64,000 bases of DNA from Verrucomicrobiaceae bacterium UBA7681 (GTDB lineage: Bacteria > Verrucomicrobiota > Verrucomicrobiia > Verrucomicrobiales > Verrucomicrobiaceae): NCBI GenBank assembly GCA_002482965.1, contig DLGZ01000032.1, forward strand, positions 14,428 to 78,427. The letters run 5' to 3'. The stretch's first letter is position 1. Each line of letters opens with the position of its first letter. Of this stretch, positions 17,315 through 25,975 are shown piece after piece. A model generated the notes under the pieces. That model was given only the letters and a program-made list of their open reading frames with translations, was not told the origin of the DNA and made no database searches. A program made the translations under genes and the position numbers.

Positions 17315-18949
17315 ATGAAAACGCTCCTCAAGACAGCCCTCCTCCTCGCCCTGACCGCTGGCTCTGCCTCCGCTCAGTTGATCAATCCCGGATTTGAAAC
17401 AGGAGACCTCACCGGGTGGAACAACCTCGGCGGCAATGCCTCCATCGTCGGCACCGGCGCCAACATCATTGGCAACTTCCAGACTTTGATTTCAAACGAA
17501 CACGGCACCTCCCTCAATGTTCTTGCTCCAGTGGAGCTCTCCTTGGGCCTCACCGCCGGCAGCCTTTCAGGCTTTCCCCTGGGTTCAACCGTCACAGATG
17601 CATCCTTCCTTTATCAATCCTTCACCGGCTATGCCAACGAAGTCATTACCATCCATTCGTTTTTCAACAACACCGATGGTGGCCTTGATGGCGGCTTCGC
17701 CACGCTCACAGGTCCTGGCACCGATAACATCACCCTGGTAGGCTCAAGCGGGCTTCCAGGAGTCCAAACCACCACCTTCACCCTGTCGACTTCTGGCACC
17801 TACATTCTGGGCCTGGGAACTGTGAATACCGCTGACGAAAGCGTCCCATCGAGCACCCTCTTTGATATCGTCGATGACCTTTCGCGGCCTTCCGCAGAGA
17901 TCTACGGCATCGCCTTCGCCAATACCGTAAATCAGGGCGTCCTCGCGGCGAGCCAGACCGCCACCAACGACGTCAACAACCACCTCTTCATGCTCCGCGC
18001 CGGCCTTGGTGAAGAAGACGCCAACGGCAGCCTCGCCTCCTCCATGGATGAAGGCGTCGTCACCGGTCAGGGAGACGGCCCCGGGAAAAACCCCATCGCC
18101 CAGCGCATCCAGCGCAGCCGCCAGTGGGAAGCCTTCGCCACCGTCAACTACGGCAACGTCAAGCTCAGCCCCATCAGCAGCCAGGCCGGCGTGCAGATCG
18201 ACTCCTGGGCCTCCGGCGTCGGCATCGAGCGCCATCTCGCCCCCGGCCTCACCCTCGGCTTCGCCTTCTCCTTCCTCCAGAGCCAGCAGAACTACACCGG
18301 TGGCCTCGGCAACGTGAACCTCGAAGGCCCCTCGCTCTCCACCTACCTCTCCTACGCACGCAAAAACGTCTGGGCCAGCCTCCTCTACTCCTTTGGCGAC
18401 TACAACATGGGCACCTCCCGCAATCCCGGCTTCGGCTTCACCGGCGCCTCCGGCAGCACCACCGCCTACACCAACTCCGTGCAGTTCAACACCGGGTACA
18501 ACTTCCGATTCCAGGGCAACACCCTCGTCACTGGCCCCTTCATCGGTGCAGACTATCTCCACGGCTCCATCGACGGCTACAGCGAAACCGGCGGCGGACT
18601 CGCAGCTCTCACCTTCGCCCGTCAAAGCTTTGACTCCCTCGTCACCCGCGTCGGCTGGTCTCTCTCCAAGAAGTTCGAAACCAACTGGGCAGTCATCACC
18701 CCGCAGGTGCGTGTCAGCTACGAGCGCCAGAACCTCAAGAACAACGGCACCAGCGTCAGCCTCATCAACGCCCCCTTCACCGCCGCCGGTGGCAATCAAA
18801 CCCCAGGGCAGGACTATGTGGTCCTGGGTACCGGCGTGAACTTCCAGTTCACCCCCGACTTCAGCATGCTCCTCGGCTATCAGGTGCAGCTCTTCCGCAA
18901 CAACATGGAAAGCCACTTCGGCAGCGTCCGCTTCGGCTACAAGTTCTAA
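17315..18949 (+). CDS. Autotransporter with short passenger and duplicated barrel
   Basis: 544 residues. The start at 17315 is chosen because a signal peptide (MKTLLKTALLLALTAGSASA) follows directly. The passenger (about 22-210) begins LINPGFETGDLTGWNN, typical of lectin-like or carbohydrate-binding beta-sandwich exported proteins, and has none of the beta-strand repeats of its neighbour. From about residue 235 (NDVNNHLFMLRAG) the linker and beta-barrel closely match the upstream autotransporter, with identical stretches such as SYERQNLKNNGTSVSLINAP and the end VRFGYKF. It looks like a paralogue made by barrel duplication with a new passenger. Confidence 0.85.
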   Translation: MKTLLKTALLLALTAGSASAQLINPGFETGDLTGWNNLGGNASIVGTGANIIGNFQTLISNEHGTSLNVLAPVELSLGLTAGSLSGFPLGSTVTDASFLYQSFTGYANEVITIHSFFNNTDGGLDGGFATLTGPGTDNITLVGSSGLPGVQTTTFTLSTSGTYILGLGTVNTADESVPSSTLFDIVDDLSRPSAEIYGIAFANTVNQGVLAASQTATNDVNNHLFMLRAGLGEEDANGSLASSMDEGVVTGQGDGPGKNPIAQRIQRSRQWEAFATVNYGNVKLSPISSQAGVQIDSWASGVGIERHLAPGLTLGFAFSFLQSQQNYTGGLGNVNLEGPSLSTYLSYARKNVWASLLYSFGDYNMGTSRNPGFGFTGASGSTTAYTNSVQFNTGYNFRFQGNTLVTGPFIGADYLHGSIDGYSETGGGLAALTFARQSFDSLVTRVGWSLSKKFETNWAVITPQVRVSYERQNLKNNGTSVSLINAPFTAAGGNQTPGQDYVVLGTGVNFQFTPDFSMLLGYQVQLFRNNMESHFGSVRFGYKF

Positions 18950-18971
18950 GCCGCAGCGTCCCTCAAACATC

Positions 18972-19011
18972 ACCGCACGTCACCGCTCCATGCGTGTGGC
19001 GTGCGGTTTTT
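18972..19011 (+). terminator. Rho-independent terminator of the second autotransporter gene
   Basis: ACCGCACGTCAC pairs with GTGGCGTGCGGT (one mismatch) and is followed by TTTTTC, 22 bp after the stop codon. Confidence 0.85.
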
Positions 19012-19412
19012 CGTTTCCGGCACTTCAGCACCGCGCTTCTCAGCCCGCCTCCGATATGGACTGCGGTTGCGCAGTGAGGAACGAACGCAGCTGCCGCTTT
19101 CGACGTGCTGATCATCTCACGCGTACCACGGGTTATTCGAAGGCGGGAGCCGGTGAACTTCCGCCAGCCCGTCACCCCACGCCCACCACAAGACGAACGA
19201 ACGCGGCAGCCCCCCGCTGCCCCCCCAAAGACGCTCCGGGCGATGAACTCCATGATATATTCTACCATGACATACCTTAACTCACCCAGCACACTCACTT
19301 TCATCAGGGCTCATCCAAATTCACATTGCCCGCAGGATGGAGCGCTCAGAGTGAGAGATTGAAAATGAGGTCGAAGTCCACACGCAGAGTCCCCGCCCTT
19401 CTCCACCACTCC
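19012..19412. other. Intergenic region, about 400 bp
   Basis: Frames on both strands show shadow-like composition (Arg/Pro/Ser-rich) and no recognisable protein. It lies between two converging transcription units. I see no RNA gene or strong repeat in it. Confidence 0.45.
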
Positions 19413-19907
19413 TCACACCCTCACCAGACTCTCAATCTGCGCAGCCAGAAACGCATGGCCGCCCATCGCCAGTCTCAGCGCCCTGGCGGAGCTTCCCGCA
19501 GGTTCCTCCACCACCCGCAGCAGTCCTTCCCGCTCACGGGATTCACCGCGCAGTTGCACACGCACCGGCTTTCCGAGCGGCACGCCCCAGCGTTTCTCAA
19601 AGGCGCGTTTCTCATGTTCTGCCTCCTCCTTCCAGCGGGCAAAACCTTGGTCACTGGCATGAACGGGTAGCTGCGTGCTGCGGCGTCGTGCTTCTTCGGC
19701 GGCTTTCTCCGCCGCCATCTCGGACTTCCATGCGGAATAACCATCCGCTTCAGCCGCAGGCGCTGCCTGAAAGAGCTCCAGCCCCTCGGTGATCTCCGGC
19801 TTCACCCCACGCTCTGCCTCAGGCACCGCAAACCGGCCCGCCACGGCCCACGATCGCTCCGTAAAAAGCGGCAGCGCCGATGAGTCTTCACATTCGTCCT
19901 TCATCAT
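19413..19907 (-). CDS. Charged hypothetical protein, partner of the P-loop ATPase
   Basis: About 165 residues from the first ATG (19907; a second ATG follows at once). The middle is Ala/Glu/Arg-rich and probably helical, with two related motifs DGYSAWKSEMAAEKAAEEAR and QGFARWKEEAEHEKRAFEKR. A C-terminal part (VPLGKPVRVQLRGESRERE, then GLLRVVEEP) looks like a small beta-barrel. It follows the ATPase gene by about 68 bp on the same strand, so the two probably act together. No family is recognised. Confidence 0.6.
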   Translation of the reverse strand: MMKDECEDSSALPLFTERSWAVAGRFAVPEAERGVKPEITEGLELFQAAPAAEADGYSAWKSEMAAEKAAEEARRRSTQLPVHASDQGFARWKEEAEHEKRAFEKRWGVPLGKPVRVQLRGESREREGLLRVVEEPAGSSARALRLAMGGHAFLAAQIESLVRV

Positions 19908-19975
19908 CCCCGTTCTCTCTTCAAGAAACAACTGTCAACAATCGTCAACCACCGTAAACAACCGTCAACTCCTCC

Positions 19976-22471
19976 TCACGCAGCACGCGTGACACGCTTC
20001 CAGAAGAAATCCAGCTCGCGGGCGAGCACGCTCATCACCTGCGCAGGCGTGGCTTCGAGGGCACCGCTTTCCGCTTCCTTGATGATGCGCTGCATGGCAT
20101 AAAGCGCGGCGACGTTTTGAGTGTCGAGGTGGATCGGGTCCACGTTCGTCTTGAGCACTTCAGGGAAAGAGGTGCTGTGCTGGAGGATGGCCCAGCTCTG
20201 CTGCTCGCGGTCTGTTTTGAAGGTGGTGATCTTCAGCCGTGGCACCGCTGCCCCTGTGGACTGCGAATCCTGATTCACTTCCGCCAGCCGACCTGCGGCA
20301 AAACCTGCCAGCGTGCGCCAGTAGGAGCCGTCGGCGAAATTGGCCAGGCCAAACACCACCTCAAGGCCCTGCAATGACCAGCACATGGCATAGCGACCGG
20401 TCATGCCGGGCAGCTCGTGCTCGCTGAAGCGCACGAGTGGAAAGCGCTTGCCGGCGAGGCGGATGAGATCGGCCAGCTTGGTGAAATCCAGCGGCAGAGA
20501 CACGGCCTCCGCAGCCATTTGCAGGCGCAGCGCCTCGTAGCGGCCGAGCAGTGCATCGCGCTCCTTATTCGGCGCAGTCGTCACGCCAGGACGTGATGGC
20601 GTGGGTAGCGGTGGGGCAGCCAATGCCAAAGTCGTGGTGGGCGGTTCCGCAGCAGCCGCAGAGGCCACCTTCACTTCAGGCGTTGCAGCAGGGGCCGCAG
20701 CGGCCACGGCCAGCTCAGGCGTTGCAGCAGCACCCAGCACATCCGCCAGACGTTCGGCCACGACATGCGTGCCATTGCTCTCAGCCTTGCTTTCAGTCGC
20801 GTGCGAAGCACAGGGCTGCCGCAGCTTGCCGAGCATTTCGCGCAGATTTTCAAACGCACCTGCTGAGCTCGGCGAGAACTGCGCGGGGGCCTCATTCTCC
20901 TCAGGGGAGTCCGGTGCGTCGTCCGCAGGCGTGCTCGGCGGGGTCAGATGTTTGCCATTCAGGGCCGCAGGGGGCGGCAGCAGCGGTGCTTCATCCTCCT
21001 GTGGGAGTGCGGGCGTCGGTTCCGCCAGGCCCTCTGCCATCAGCTTCATCTGCGCTGTCGTGGTGGAATCAAAAATCGAAAACTCGCCCGAGGCGGGCTT
21101 TTCTTGGGCAGGACTTGCCGCGACCTCGTCCGTCATCAGCGACTGCACGCCTTCATCTGGCGCGAGCGACTGCGGAGAGATGGACCCGGGCATGACCGGA
21201 GAGGTCAGTGTCTGCTGGAAAAAGTCCCACTGCTTTGCGGCATGGCGCAGGAAGGTACGCGCGGAGACTGAGCCCAGAGGGCGCCCGAGGAAGTAGCGCT
21301 TCACATCCAGAAACGTGGTGAACTCACGTGCCGGGTCCGCCGGGATGCCGGCATGCTGCAGGCGCAGGCGGAGCAGCGTGGCGGCTTCACTTTCACCAAT
21401 GCCGCGCAGAAGCATCTGCGAAGCTGTCAGACGGTCCTCCATGGCGCTGGGCAGGTGGTGGCCGAAGGTGGCCTGCCACACATCCTGATTCAGGCTGAGC
21501 ACCACGTGCACGCCGTCCATTTCAGACATGTCGAGCAGGAGTGAGGCGATGCGCAGCCCGGCTTCGGGATTGCGATAGTAGGCATCCAGGTGATCGACCA
21601 GCAGGACGACGGGACGCCAGAGGCCCAGGAGGCGCAACCACGTGACGGGGCCTTCGTTGGATTCATCGGCCGCCAGCATGCGCAGCACGGCCATGTGGGA
21701 CATGCCGCCATCCAGCGCGTGATTGAGCATGGCATTGACCCAGGAGGCCAGGGCGGTGGGGATCGCGGGTACACGCTTCATGGCCTGCTCGGTCATGGGC
21801 CTGCGCAGCTGTGATTCAAAGCGCCGCACCCAGTCGCCGATGAGGCGCGCGCTGCCGTTTGCATCAAAGACTTCCACGGGATCGCCGCTGAGCACGCGCA
21901 GGGCCTGCTCAGGGTTCGCACAGGGCAGCGTGCCGTTTTCGATCAAACGGCGCACTAAAATCGCGCACACACCGGCGCAGGCTTCGCGCAGCTTGGTCCA
22001 GCCCTCGCGTGAGGCTTCCGCACGGGCCATGGACTCCAGGCCGCGTACGGCCACGGCGGAAATGCCGATCTGATCTTCCAGACGAAACGCGAGCGGAACG
22101 AGCACGACCTGCCCATTGGCGGCGGCGGCCAGACGGCCCAGCAGATGCGTCTTGCCATAGCCCGCACGTGGGGCGGTGAGCAGCAGCAGAGGCTGCCCGC
22201 CTGCACGACCCGCGCTGCTTTGACGCTCATCGATTGTCGTGGTCAGATGGCCTAAAATGTCGCCGTTCAAGCCTGGGACGGAGCGATTTTCCGCGACGCC
22301 AAAGGGCCCGGCGCAGACATCGTCGGTAAAAGGGTTCAGACCCTCAACCTGCGACAAAGAAGGCAGCAGGCCCGCAGCGGACGGCAAAGATGTTGGCGAA
22401 GTAGACAAGGGTGATTCTTGATTTTCCACAATGAATCTAGGTTCAGAGGTTCTGAATCGGATCAGATTCAA
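19976..22471 (-). CDS. P-loop ATPase of unknown function
   Basis: About 831 residues if the TTG at 22471 is used; a GTG about 15 codons later is an alternative and no good ribosome site decides between them. The N-terminal half is an AAA/STAND-like NTPase: Walker A APRAGYGKTHL (about 100-110), Walker B VVLLVDHLDAYY (288-299), and a sensor-like LSLNQD after it. Residues 430-640 are a low-complexity Pro/Ala/Glu linker, and 650-831 form a separate domain with the run LEVVFGLANFADGSYWRTLAGF. There is no membrane segment. ATPases with long linkers occur in defence, conjugation and DNA-handling systems, but nothing here fixes the role. Confidence 0.65.
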   Translation of the reverse strand: MNLIRFRTSEPRFIVENQESPLSTSPTSLPSAAGLLPSLSQVEGLNPFTDDVCAGPFGVAENRSVPGLNGDILGHLTTTIDERQSSAGRAGGQPLLLLTAPRAGYGKTHLLGRLAAAANGQVVLVPLAFRLEDQIGISAVAVRGLESMARAEASREGWTKLREACAGVCAILVRRLIENGTLPCANPEQALRVLSGDPVEVFDANGSARLIGDWVRRFESQLRRPMTEQAMKRVPAIPTALASWVNAMLNHALDGGMSHMAVLRMLAADESNEGPVTWLRLLGLWRPVVLLVDHLDAYYRNPEAGLRIASLLLDMSEMDGVHVVLSLNQDVWQATFGHHLPSAMEDRLTASQMLLRGIGESEAATLLRLRLQHAGIPADPAREFTTFLDVKRYFLGRPLGSVSARTFLRHAAKQWDFFQQTLTSPVMPGSISPQSLAPDEGVQSLMTDEVAASPAQEKPASGEFSIFDSTTTAQMKLMAEGLAEPTPALPQEDEAPLLPPPAALNGKHLTPPSTPADDAPDSPEENEAPAQFSPSSAGAFENLREMLGKLRQPCASHATESKAESNGTHVVAERLADVLGAAATPELAVAAAAPAATPEVKVASAAAAEPPTTTLALAAPPLPTPSRPGVTTAPNKERDALLGRYEALRLQMAAEAVSLPLDFTKLADLIRLAGKRFPLVRFSEHELPGMTGRYAMCWSLQGLEVVFGLANFADGSYWRTLAGFAAGRLAEVNQDSQSTGAAVPRLKITTFKTDREQQSWAILQHSTSFPEVLKTNVDPIHLDTQNVAALYAMQRIIKEAESGALEATPAQVMSVLARELDFFWKRVTRAA

Positions 22472-22680
22472 TGATATTTATGCCAAACACTACTCCACAG
22501 AAAGTAAGTTTTTTGCCTTTGATGTTATTCTCGAATACGAGAATAACAGAGTCCCAAGATTGATCGGGGGTCGTGATGGTGTTGGATGGGACTAAATACG
22601 TCTTTAGAGGGGCGAGGGGCACTCCTGCCTTTCGAATCTCGCGGTCAATGAGGCAAATACCGCGTCTGGGAGGCCCGATC

Positions 22681-23202
22681 CTACTTCGCCCCGATCTTGT
22701 AAGGAAAATGTGCGTCGAATTCTTTCTGCTCATCCGGCGGCATGGCCTCGCGGAGAGCGATGATCGTGTAACCGCCGATCAAATGATCATCGTCGATGAT
22801 CATCCAGTCTGAGGCTTCTTCCTTGGCAAGCTCCACTTCGTCCCCCAGCTTGAGTCCTTTGACATCGACGGGCTCATTGCCCACGCGACCGTGAAACTTG
22901 CCATCGCGAAATGACACATCGGAGAGCCAGATGTGTTCATGGGAAGTCGCATCGCCATCCTGATAGGGAAAGGGCTTCTTCACCGAGAAATGGGTCTGCG
23001 ACGCCTTGGGGTTCGCGAGAGCTTCAATGAAGGTGCCAATCTCCTTCCTGGATTGGGCGACTGCCTGTTTCATTTTTTCCTCCGACGCACCTTCCACGCG
23101 GATGTAATCAGGGTTCCCTTCCCTCTTCACGACGCTGTCGCTTTTGGAGCGTCCACAGGAATTCAGGCAGGCGAGGCAAGCAAGGATGACGAAGATTCTC
23201 AT
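22681..23202 (-). CDS. DUF2314 lipoprotein
   Basis: 173 residues. The start at 23202 gives a lipoprotein signal ending in LNSC (Cys16). The C-terminal part matches DUF2314: HIWLSDVSFRDGKFHGRVGN, then LKLGDEVELAKEEASDWMII, then a short LIGGYTIIALRE strand-helix. This fold is small and binds no known ligand; the DUF is widespread with unknown function. It is anchored in the envelope. About 200 bp of AT-rich DNA separates it from the ATPase gene. Confidence 0.8.
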   Translation of the reverse strand: MRIFVILACLACLNSCGRSKSDSVVKREGNPDYIRVEGASEEKMKQAVAQSRKEIGTFIEALANPKASQTHFSVKKPFPYQDGDATSHEHIWLSDVSFRDGKFHGRVGNEPVDVKGLKLGDEVELAKEEASDWMIIDDDHLIGGYTIIALREAMPPDEQKEFDAHFPYKIGAK

Positions 23203-23320
23203 GGTCGGACAGGGCGGGTTACGTGGGTAGACGATGCAAAGTCTGCCGCTCCGGAAGTGGGGAATCAAGTTTGGAATCGCTGGAGAGCTGCCATATCAGC
23301 CGAGGTCACGACAGGAGCGA

Positions 23321-23563
23321 TCAAAAAGTCTTCCTCACCTCCTGCCACGCCTCCCAGCAGCGCTCCGGGTCGATGTCTTTGTAGCCGCGCTCACCATCAA
23401 TCTTCTCCGCGACATCCCTCGGCAGGGCCACGGCCTTGCAGCCATTGCGGATTTCCATGACCTCCGCCTCAGTCAGCGGACTGCCCTTCTCCTCCTCCCG
23501 GTTCACCAGGGTCGAAATCAGACTCGGGATCGGATAAATCAGCATTGGCGCGGGATCACTCAT
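23321..23563 (-). CDS. Small hypothetical protein
   Basis: 80 residues, soluble and charged, beginning MSDPAPMLIYPIPSLIS and containing REEEKGSPLTEAEVMEIRNG and a C-terminal run DIDPERCWEAWQEVRKTF. The region LTEAEVMEIRNGC is typical of short conserved bacterial proteins that occur next to larger genes. It has no obvious domain. It sits between the DUF2314 gene and the divergent moaC. Confidence 0.65.
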   Translation of the reverse strand: MSDPAPMLIYPIPSLISTLVNREEEKGSPLTEAEVMEIRNGCKAVALPRDVAEKIDGERGYKDIDPERCWEAWQEVRKTF

Positions 23564-23723
23564 GGCTTTGGTGGAAAGTACAAAAACTCCCTTTCACTCC
23601 TCCGCGTATGGGTCAAGCCCGAGAATGGATTTATGCAGCAAAAAACGCGTGGCGTACGCGAATGACTGAGTGAAGCAAAATTCTGCTTTAACTGCGGATG
23701 CGCAGCCCTAGCATCCGCTTCTT

Positions 23724-24170
23724 ATGAGCCAACTGACGCACCTCAATCGCAAAGGCGAAGCCGCCATGGTGGATGTTTCCGAGAAGCCGCCGGTGAGGCG
23801 TGAGGCGGTGGCCGAGGGGCGCATCCTGCTGCAGGCGGCCACGCTGGATTTGATCCGGAAAAACCAGGTGAAGAAGGGGGATGTGCTGAGCATCGCACGC
23901 ATCGCGGGGATTCAGGCGGCGAAGCAGACGCAGTATCTGATCCCGCTGTGTCATCAGATTCCGCTGAGCAAAGTGCAGGTGGATTTTGAAGTGCGGGCGA
24001 AAGCGATCCACATCACTGCCACGGCGATCACAGTGGCGCCGACGGGGGTGGAGATGGAGGCGCTGACTGCGGTGAGCATCGCGGCGCTGACGATCTATGA
24101 CATGTGCAAGGCGGCGGATAAGAAGATGCGGATCGAGGGGGTTAAGCTGGTGAAGAAGACGAAGGGGTGA
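23724..24170 (+). CDS. moaC: Molybdenum cofactor biosynthesis protein C
   Basis: 148 residues, usual length. MoaC with MoaA converts GTP to cyclic pyranopterin monophosphate, the first step of molybdopterin synthesis; MoaC cleaves the 3',8-cyclo-GTP intermediate. Visible motifs are LTHLNRKGEAAMVDVSEKP, LIPLCHQIPLSKV with the active-site His, APTGVEMEALTAVSIAALTI and YDMCKAADKKMRIEGVKLV, the last carrying catalytic Asp and Lys. No other moa gene is adjacent, so the pathway is scattered. Confidence 0.95.
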   Translation: MSQLTHLNRKGEAAMVDVSEKPPVRREAVAEGRILLQAATLDLIRKNQVKKGDVLSIARIAGIQAAKQTQYLIPLCHQIPLSKVQVDFEVRAKAIHITATAITVAPTGVEMEALTAVSIAALTIYDMCKAADKKMRIEGVKLVKKTKG

Positions 24171-24185
24171 AGGTGCTGAGCAACA

Positions 24186-24222
24186 AAGCTGCAAAGGGCG
24201 AAGCTGCAAAGGGCGAAGCTGC
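24186..24222 (+). repeat. Short tandem repeat, 15-bp unit
   Basis: AAGCTGCAAAGGGCG occurs twice in tandem (24186-24200 and 24201-24215) followed by a partial third unit AAGCTGC, starting 15 bp after the moaC stop codon. The function is unknown; it may be a slippage product. Confidence 0.8.
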
Positions 24223-24244
24223 CAGCTGGCCATCGTGCAGCTTG

Positions 24245-24340
24245 AAGGCCAAAGGCCTTCCGTAGTTGAGCCCAGGGTTCGCAGAACCCTGGGTTAGCGC
24301 CACCCAACGTCCCCTTCCCGTGCAACTCCAACGGAGTTGC
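24245..24340. repeat. Multi-hairpin REP/BIME-like repeat
   Basis: Three perfect hairpins lie close together: AAGGCC-AAA-GGCCTT (24245-24259), CCCAGGGTT-CGCAG-AACCCTGGG (24271-24293) and GCAACTCC-AAC-GGAGTTGC (24322-24340). This looks like a dispersed repetitive element of the REP/BIME kind rather than a terminator, since no T-tract follows. Confidence 0.65.
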
Positions 24341-24373
24341 GTCCGCCGCCGAATGATCCGAAGCTTATTACAT

Positions 24374-24386
24374 AATGCCAGGCATT
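24374..24386. repeat. AATGCCwGGCATT palindrome, copy A
   Basis: AATGCC-A-GGCATT followed by ATTTT. The same 18-bp arrangement with T at the centre lies beside the REP-type transposase gene at 33634-33646. It may be a cognate hairpin of that transposase, but two copies alone could be chance. Confidence 0.4.
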
Positions 24387-24576
24387 ATTTTGCCTTACCA
24401 CGCTCAGATTGCTCATTTTCATCATATTACATACATTCAGAGACCACCTCTTCAGGCGCGTAATCTTTCCAGCGACGCGTCTTCGCCTCATTGAAGGAAT
24501 GGATAAAGCGCCCCCGTGTTGTCGCTTCTCCTAGCAGGAGTTCCCAAACTTAAGCGCAACCTCATGCCCACAACGC

Positions 24577-24606
24577 AAAACACGCGATGCCTTGCGGCAT
24601 CGCGTG
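24577..24606 (-). terminator. Terminator of the DUF1501 gene
   Basis: CACGCGATGCC-TTGC-GGCATCGCGTG is a perfect 11-bp stem with a 4-nt loop. On the minus strand it is followed by TTTTGCGTT. It lies about 26 bp after the stop of the DUF1501 gene. Confidence 0.8.
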
Positions 24607-24632
24607 CTTGAAACACACACTGAATTCCCGGC

Positions 24633-25940
24633 TTACGCGAAGAGATTCGTGATCGGCTGACCTTTGTCGGCAATGGTGAACGGGCGCTTGCTGGGGCTGT
24701 AGATGACCTGGTCCAGCGGGAGGCCGAGGGCGTAGGCGATGGAGGCGTTGAAGTCCATGATCTTGACTTTGTCTTCGACGACTTCGCGGCCTTCCTTGTC
24801 GGTCTTGCCGTAGGTGAAGCCGCCTTTGACGCCGCCACCGAACATGACGCCGGAGAAGGCTTTCGGATAATGGTCGCGACCGGCGTTCTGATTGATGTCC
24901 GGGGTGCGGCCGAATTCGGAGTTCAGGACGATGAGGGTGTCTTCGAGCAGGCCGCGATTGTGCAGATCGGCGACGAGAGTGGCGAGGCCCTTGTCGAGGG
25001 TTTCGCAACGGTCTGGGACGGCGACGAAGTTGGCGTTGTGGGTATCCCAGCCGCCGAGGGAAACTTCGACGAAGCGGACGCCGCGCTCCACCAGACGGCG
25101 GGCGAGGAGGCAGCCCTGGCCGAAGGCTTCTTTGCCGTAGGCGGCACGGAGTTCGCCGGGCTCTTCGCTGAGGTCGAAGGCTTTGAGGTCTTCGGACTTC
25201 ATCATGGCCATGGCGTCGTCATACATGTCGGCGTAGGCCTTCACATTGCGGTGCGGAAAGGTGGTGCGGAAGTCTTTGTCGAGTTCATCGGCGAGCTTCA
25301 TGCGGGCCTGGAACTTGTCTTCCGGGCTGCCGTTGCGGATGTTCTTGAGGCCGTTTTCTGGATTGCTGACGAACAGCGGGGCCTGGGCGGCGGGGAAGAA
25401 GCCTGCACCGGGATGGCGGCTGTCATTGCCGATGAAGACGAAGTTTGGCAGGGTGCTGTTGCCACCGCCTTGGAACACATTGAGCCACGCGCCCATGGAG
25501 GGATGGCGGATGGTTCCGCGCATCTCATAGCTGGTGTGCATCATGTAGTTGCCCTGCTCATGCGCGCCCTGCGTGGAGGTGAGGGAATTGATGACGGTGC
25601 CGTGGTGCATCTGCTGCGCGGTGAGCGGCAGGTACTCGGAGATGCGCACGCCGTCGGCGCTGGTCTTGATGGGCTTGGTCGGGCCGGCGGTTTCCACGCC
25701 TTCCTTGGGATCCCAGGTGTCCATGTGGGACTGGCCACCGCTCATGTACAAATAGATGACGTTCTTCGCCGTGGCCGCCTGCTTCAGCTTTGAGGAACCC
25801 TCAAAGGCGGCGAAGGACTTGGTGGTGAGCGAATTGCCAAGCAGGCCGACTCCGAGGAGGGAGCTAGCGGTTTTGGCGGCGAAATCACGCCGGGTGATTT
25901 CTCCTGAGCGGACGAGTTTGCTGGCAAGTTCCTGTTTCAT
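24633..25940 (-). CDS. DUF1501 protein, Tat-exported
   Basis: 435 residues. An N-terminal twin-arginine signal (EITRRDFAAKTASSLLGVGLLG, Arg17-Arg18) predicts export in folded form. The rest is DUF1501, related to the alkaline phosphatase/sulfatase superfamily: NVIYLYMSGGQSHMDTWDPK, STQGAHEQGNYMMHTSY, VEVSLGGWDTHNANF and LNSEFGRTPDINQNAGRDHYPKAFS, which include metal-ligand candidates (Asp, His). DUF1501 genes are characteristic of Planctomycetes and Verrucomicrobia and nearly always follow a DUF1549/DUF1553 gene, as here (35 bp). The pair is thought to act on the cell surface, perhaps on sulfated polymers; the activity is not established. Confidence 0.88.
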   Translation of the reverse strand: MKQELASKLVRSGEITRRDFAAKTASSLLGVGLLGNSLTTKSFAAFEGSSKLKQAATAKNVIYLYMSGGQSHMDTWDPKEGVETAGPTKPIKTSADGVRISEYLPLTAQQMHHGTVINSLTSTQGAHEQGNYMMHTSYEMRGTIRHPSMGAWLNVFQGGGNSTLPNFVFIGNDSRHPGAGFFPAAQAPLFVSNPENGLKNIRNGSPEDKFQARMKLADELDKDFRTTFPHRNVKAYADMYDDAMAMMKSEDLKAFDLSEEPGELRAAYGKEAFGQGCLLARRLVERGVRFVEVSLGGWDTHNANFVAVPDRCETLDKGLATLVADLHNRGLLEDTLIVLNSEFGRTPDINQNAGRDHYPKAFSGVMFGGGVKGGFTYGKTDKEGREVVEDKVKIMDFNASIAYALGLPLDQVIYSPSKRPFTIADKGQPITNLFA

Positions 25941-25975
25941 GGGAGGCGCGCGTGTGGTGTTTGGGTTGACGTGTC

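Noticed and set aside
18963..19304. 113-codon frame in the gap after the second autotransporter
   Set aside because: It covers the terminator hairpin and has no recognisable protein.
22443..22733. AT-rich 96-codon frame between the ATPase and DUF2314 genes, minus strand
   Set aside because: It overlaps the C-terminus of the DUF2314 gene and lacks a convincing start, although the end of the frame is protein-like; I could not support it.
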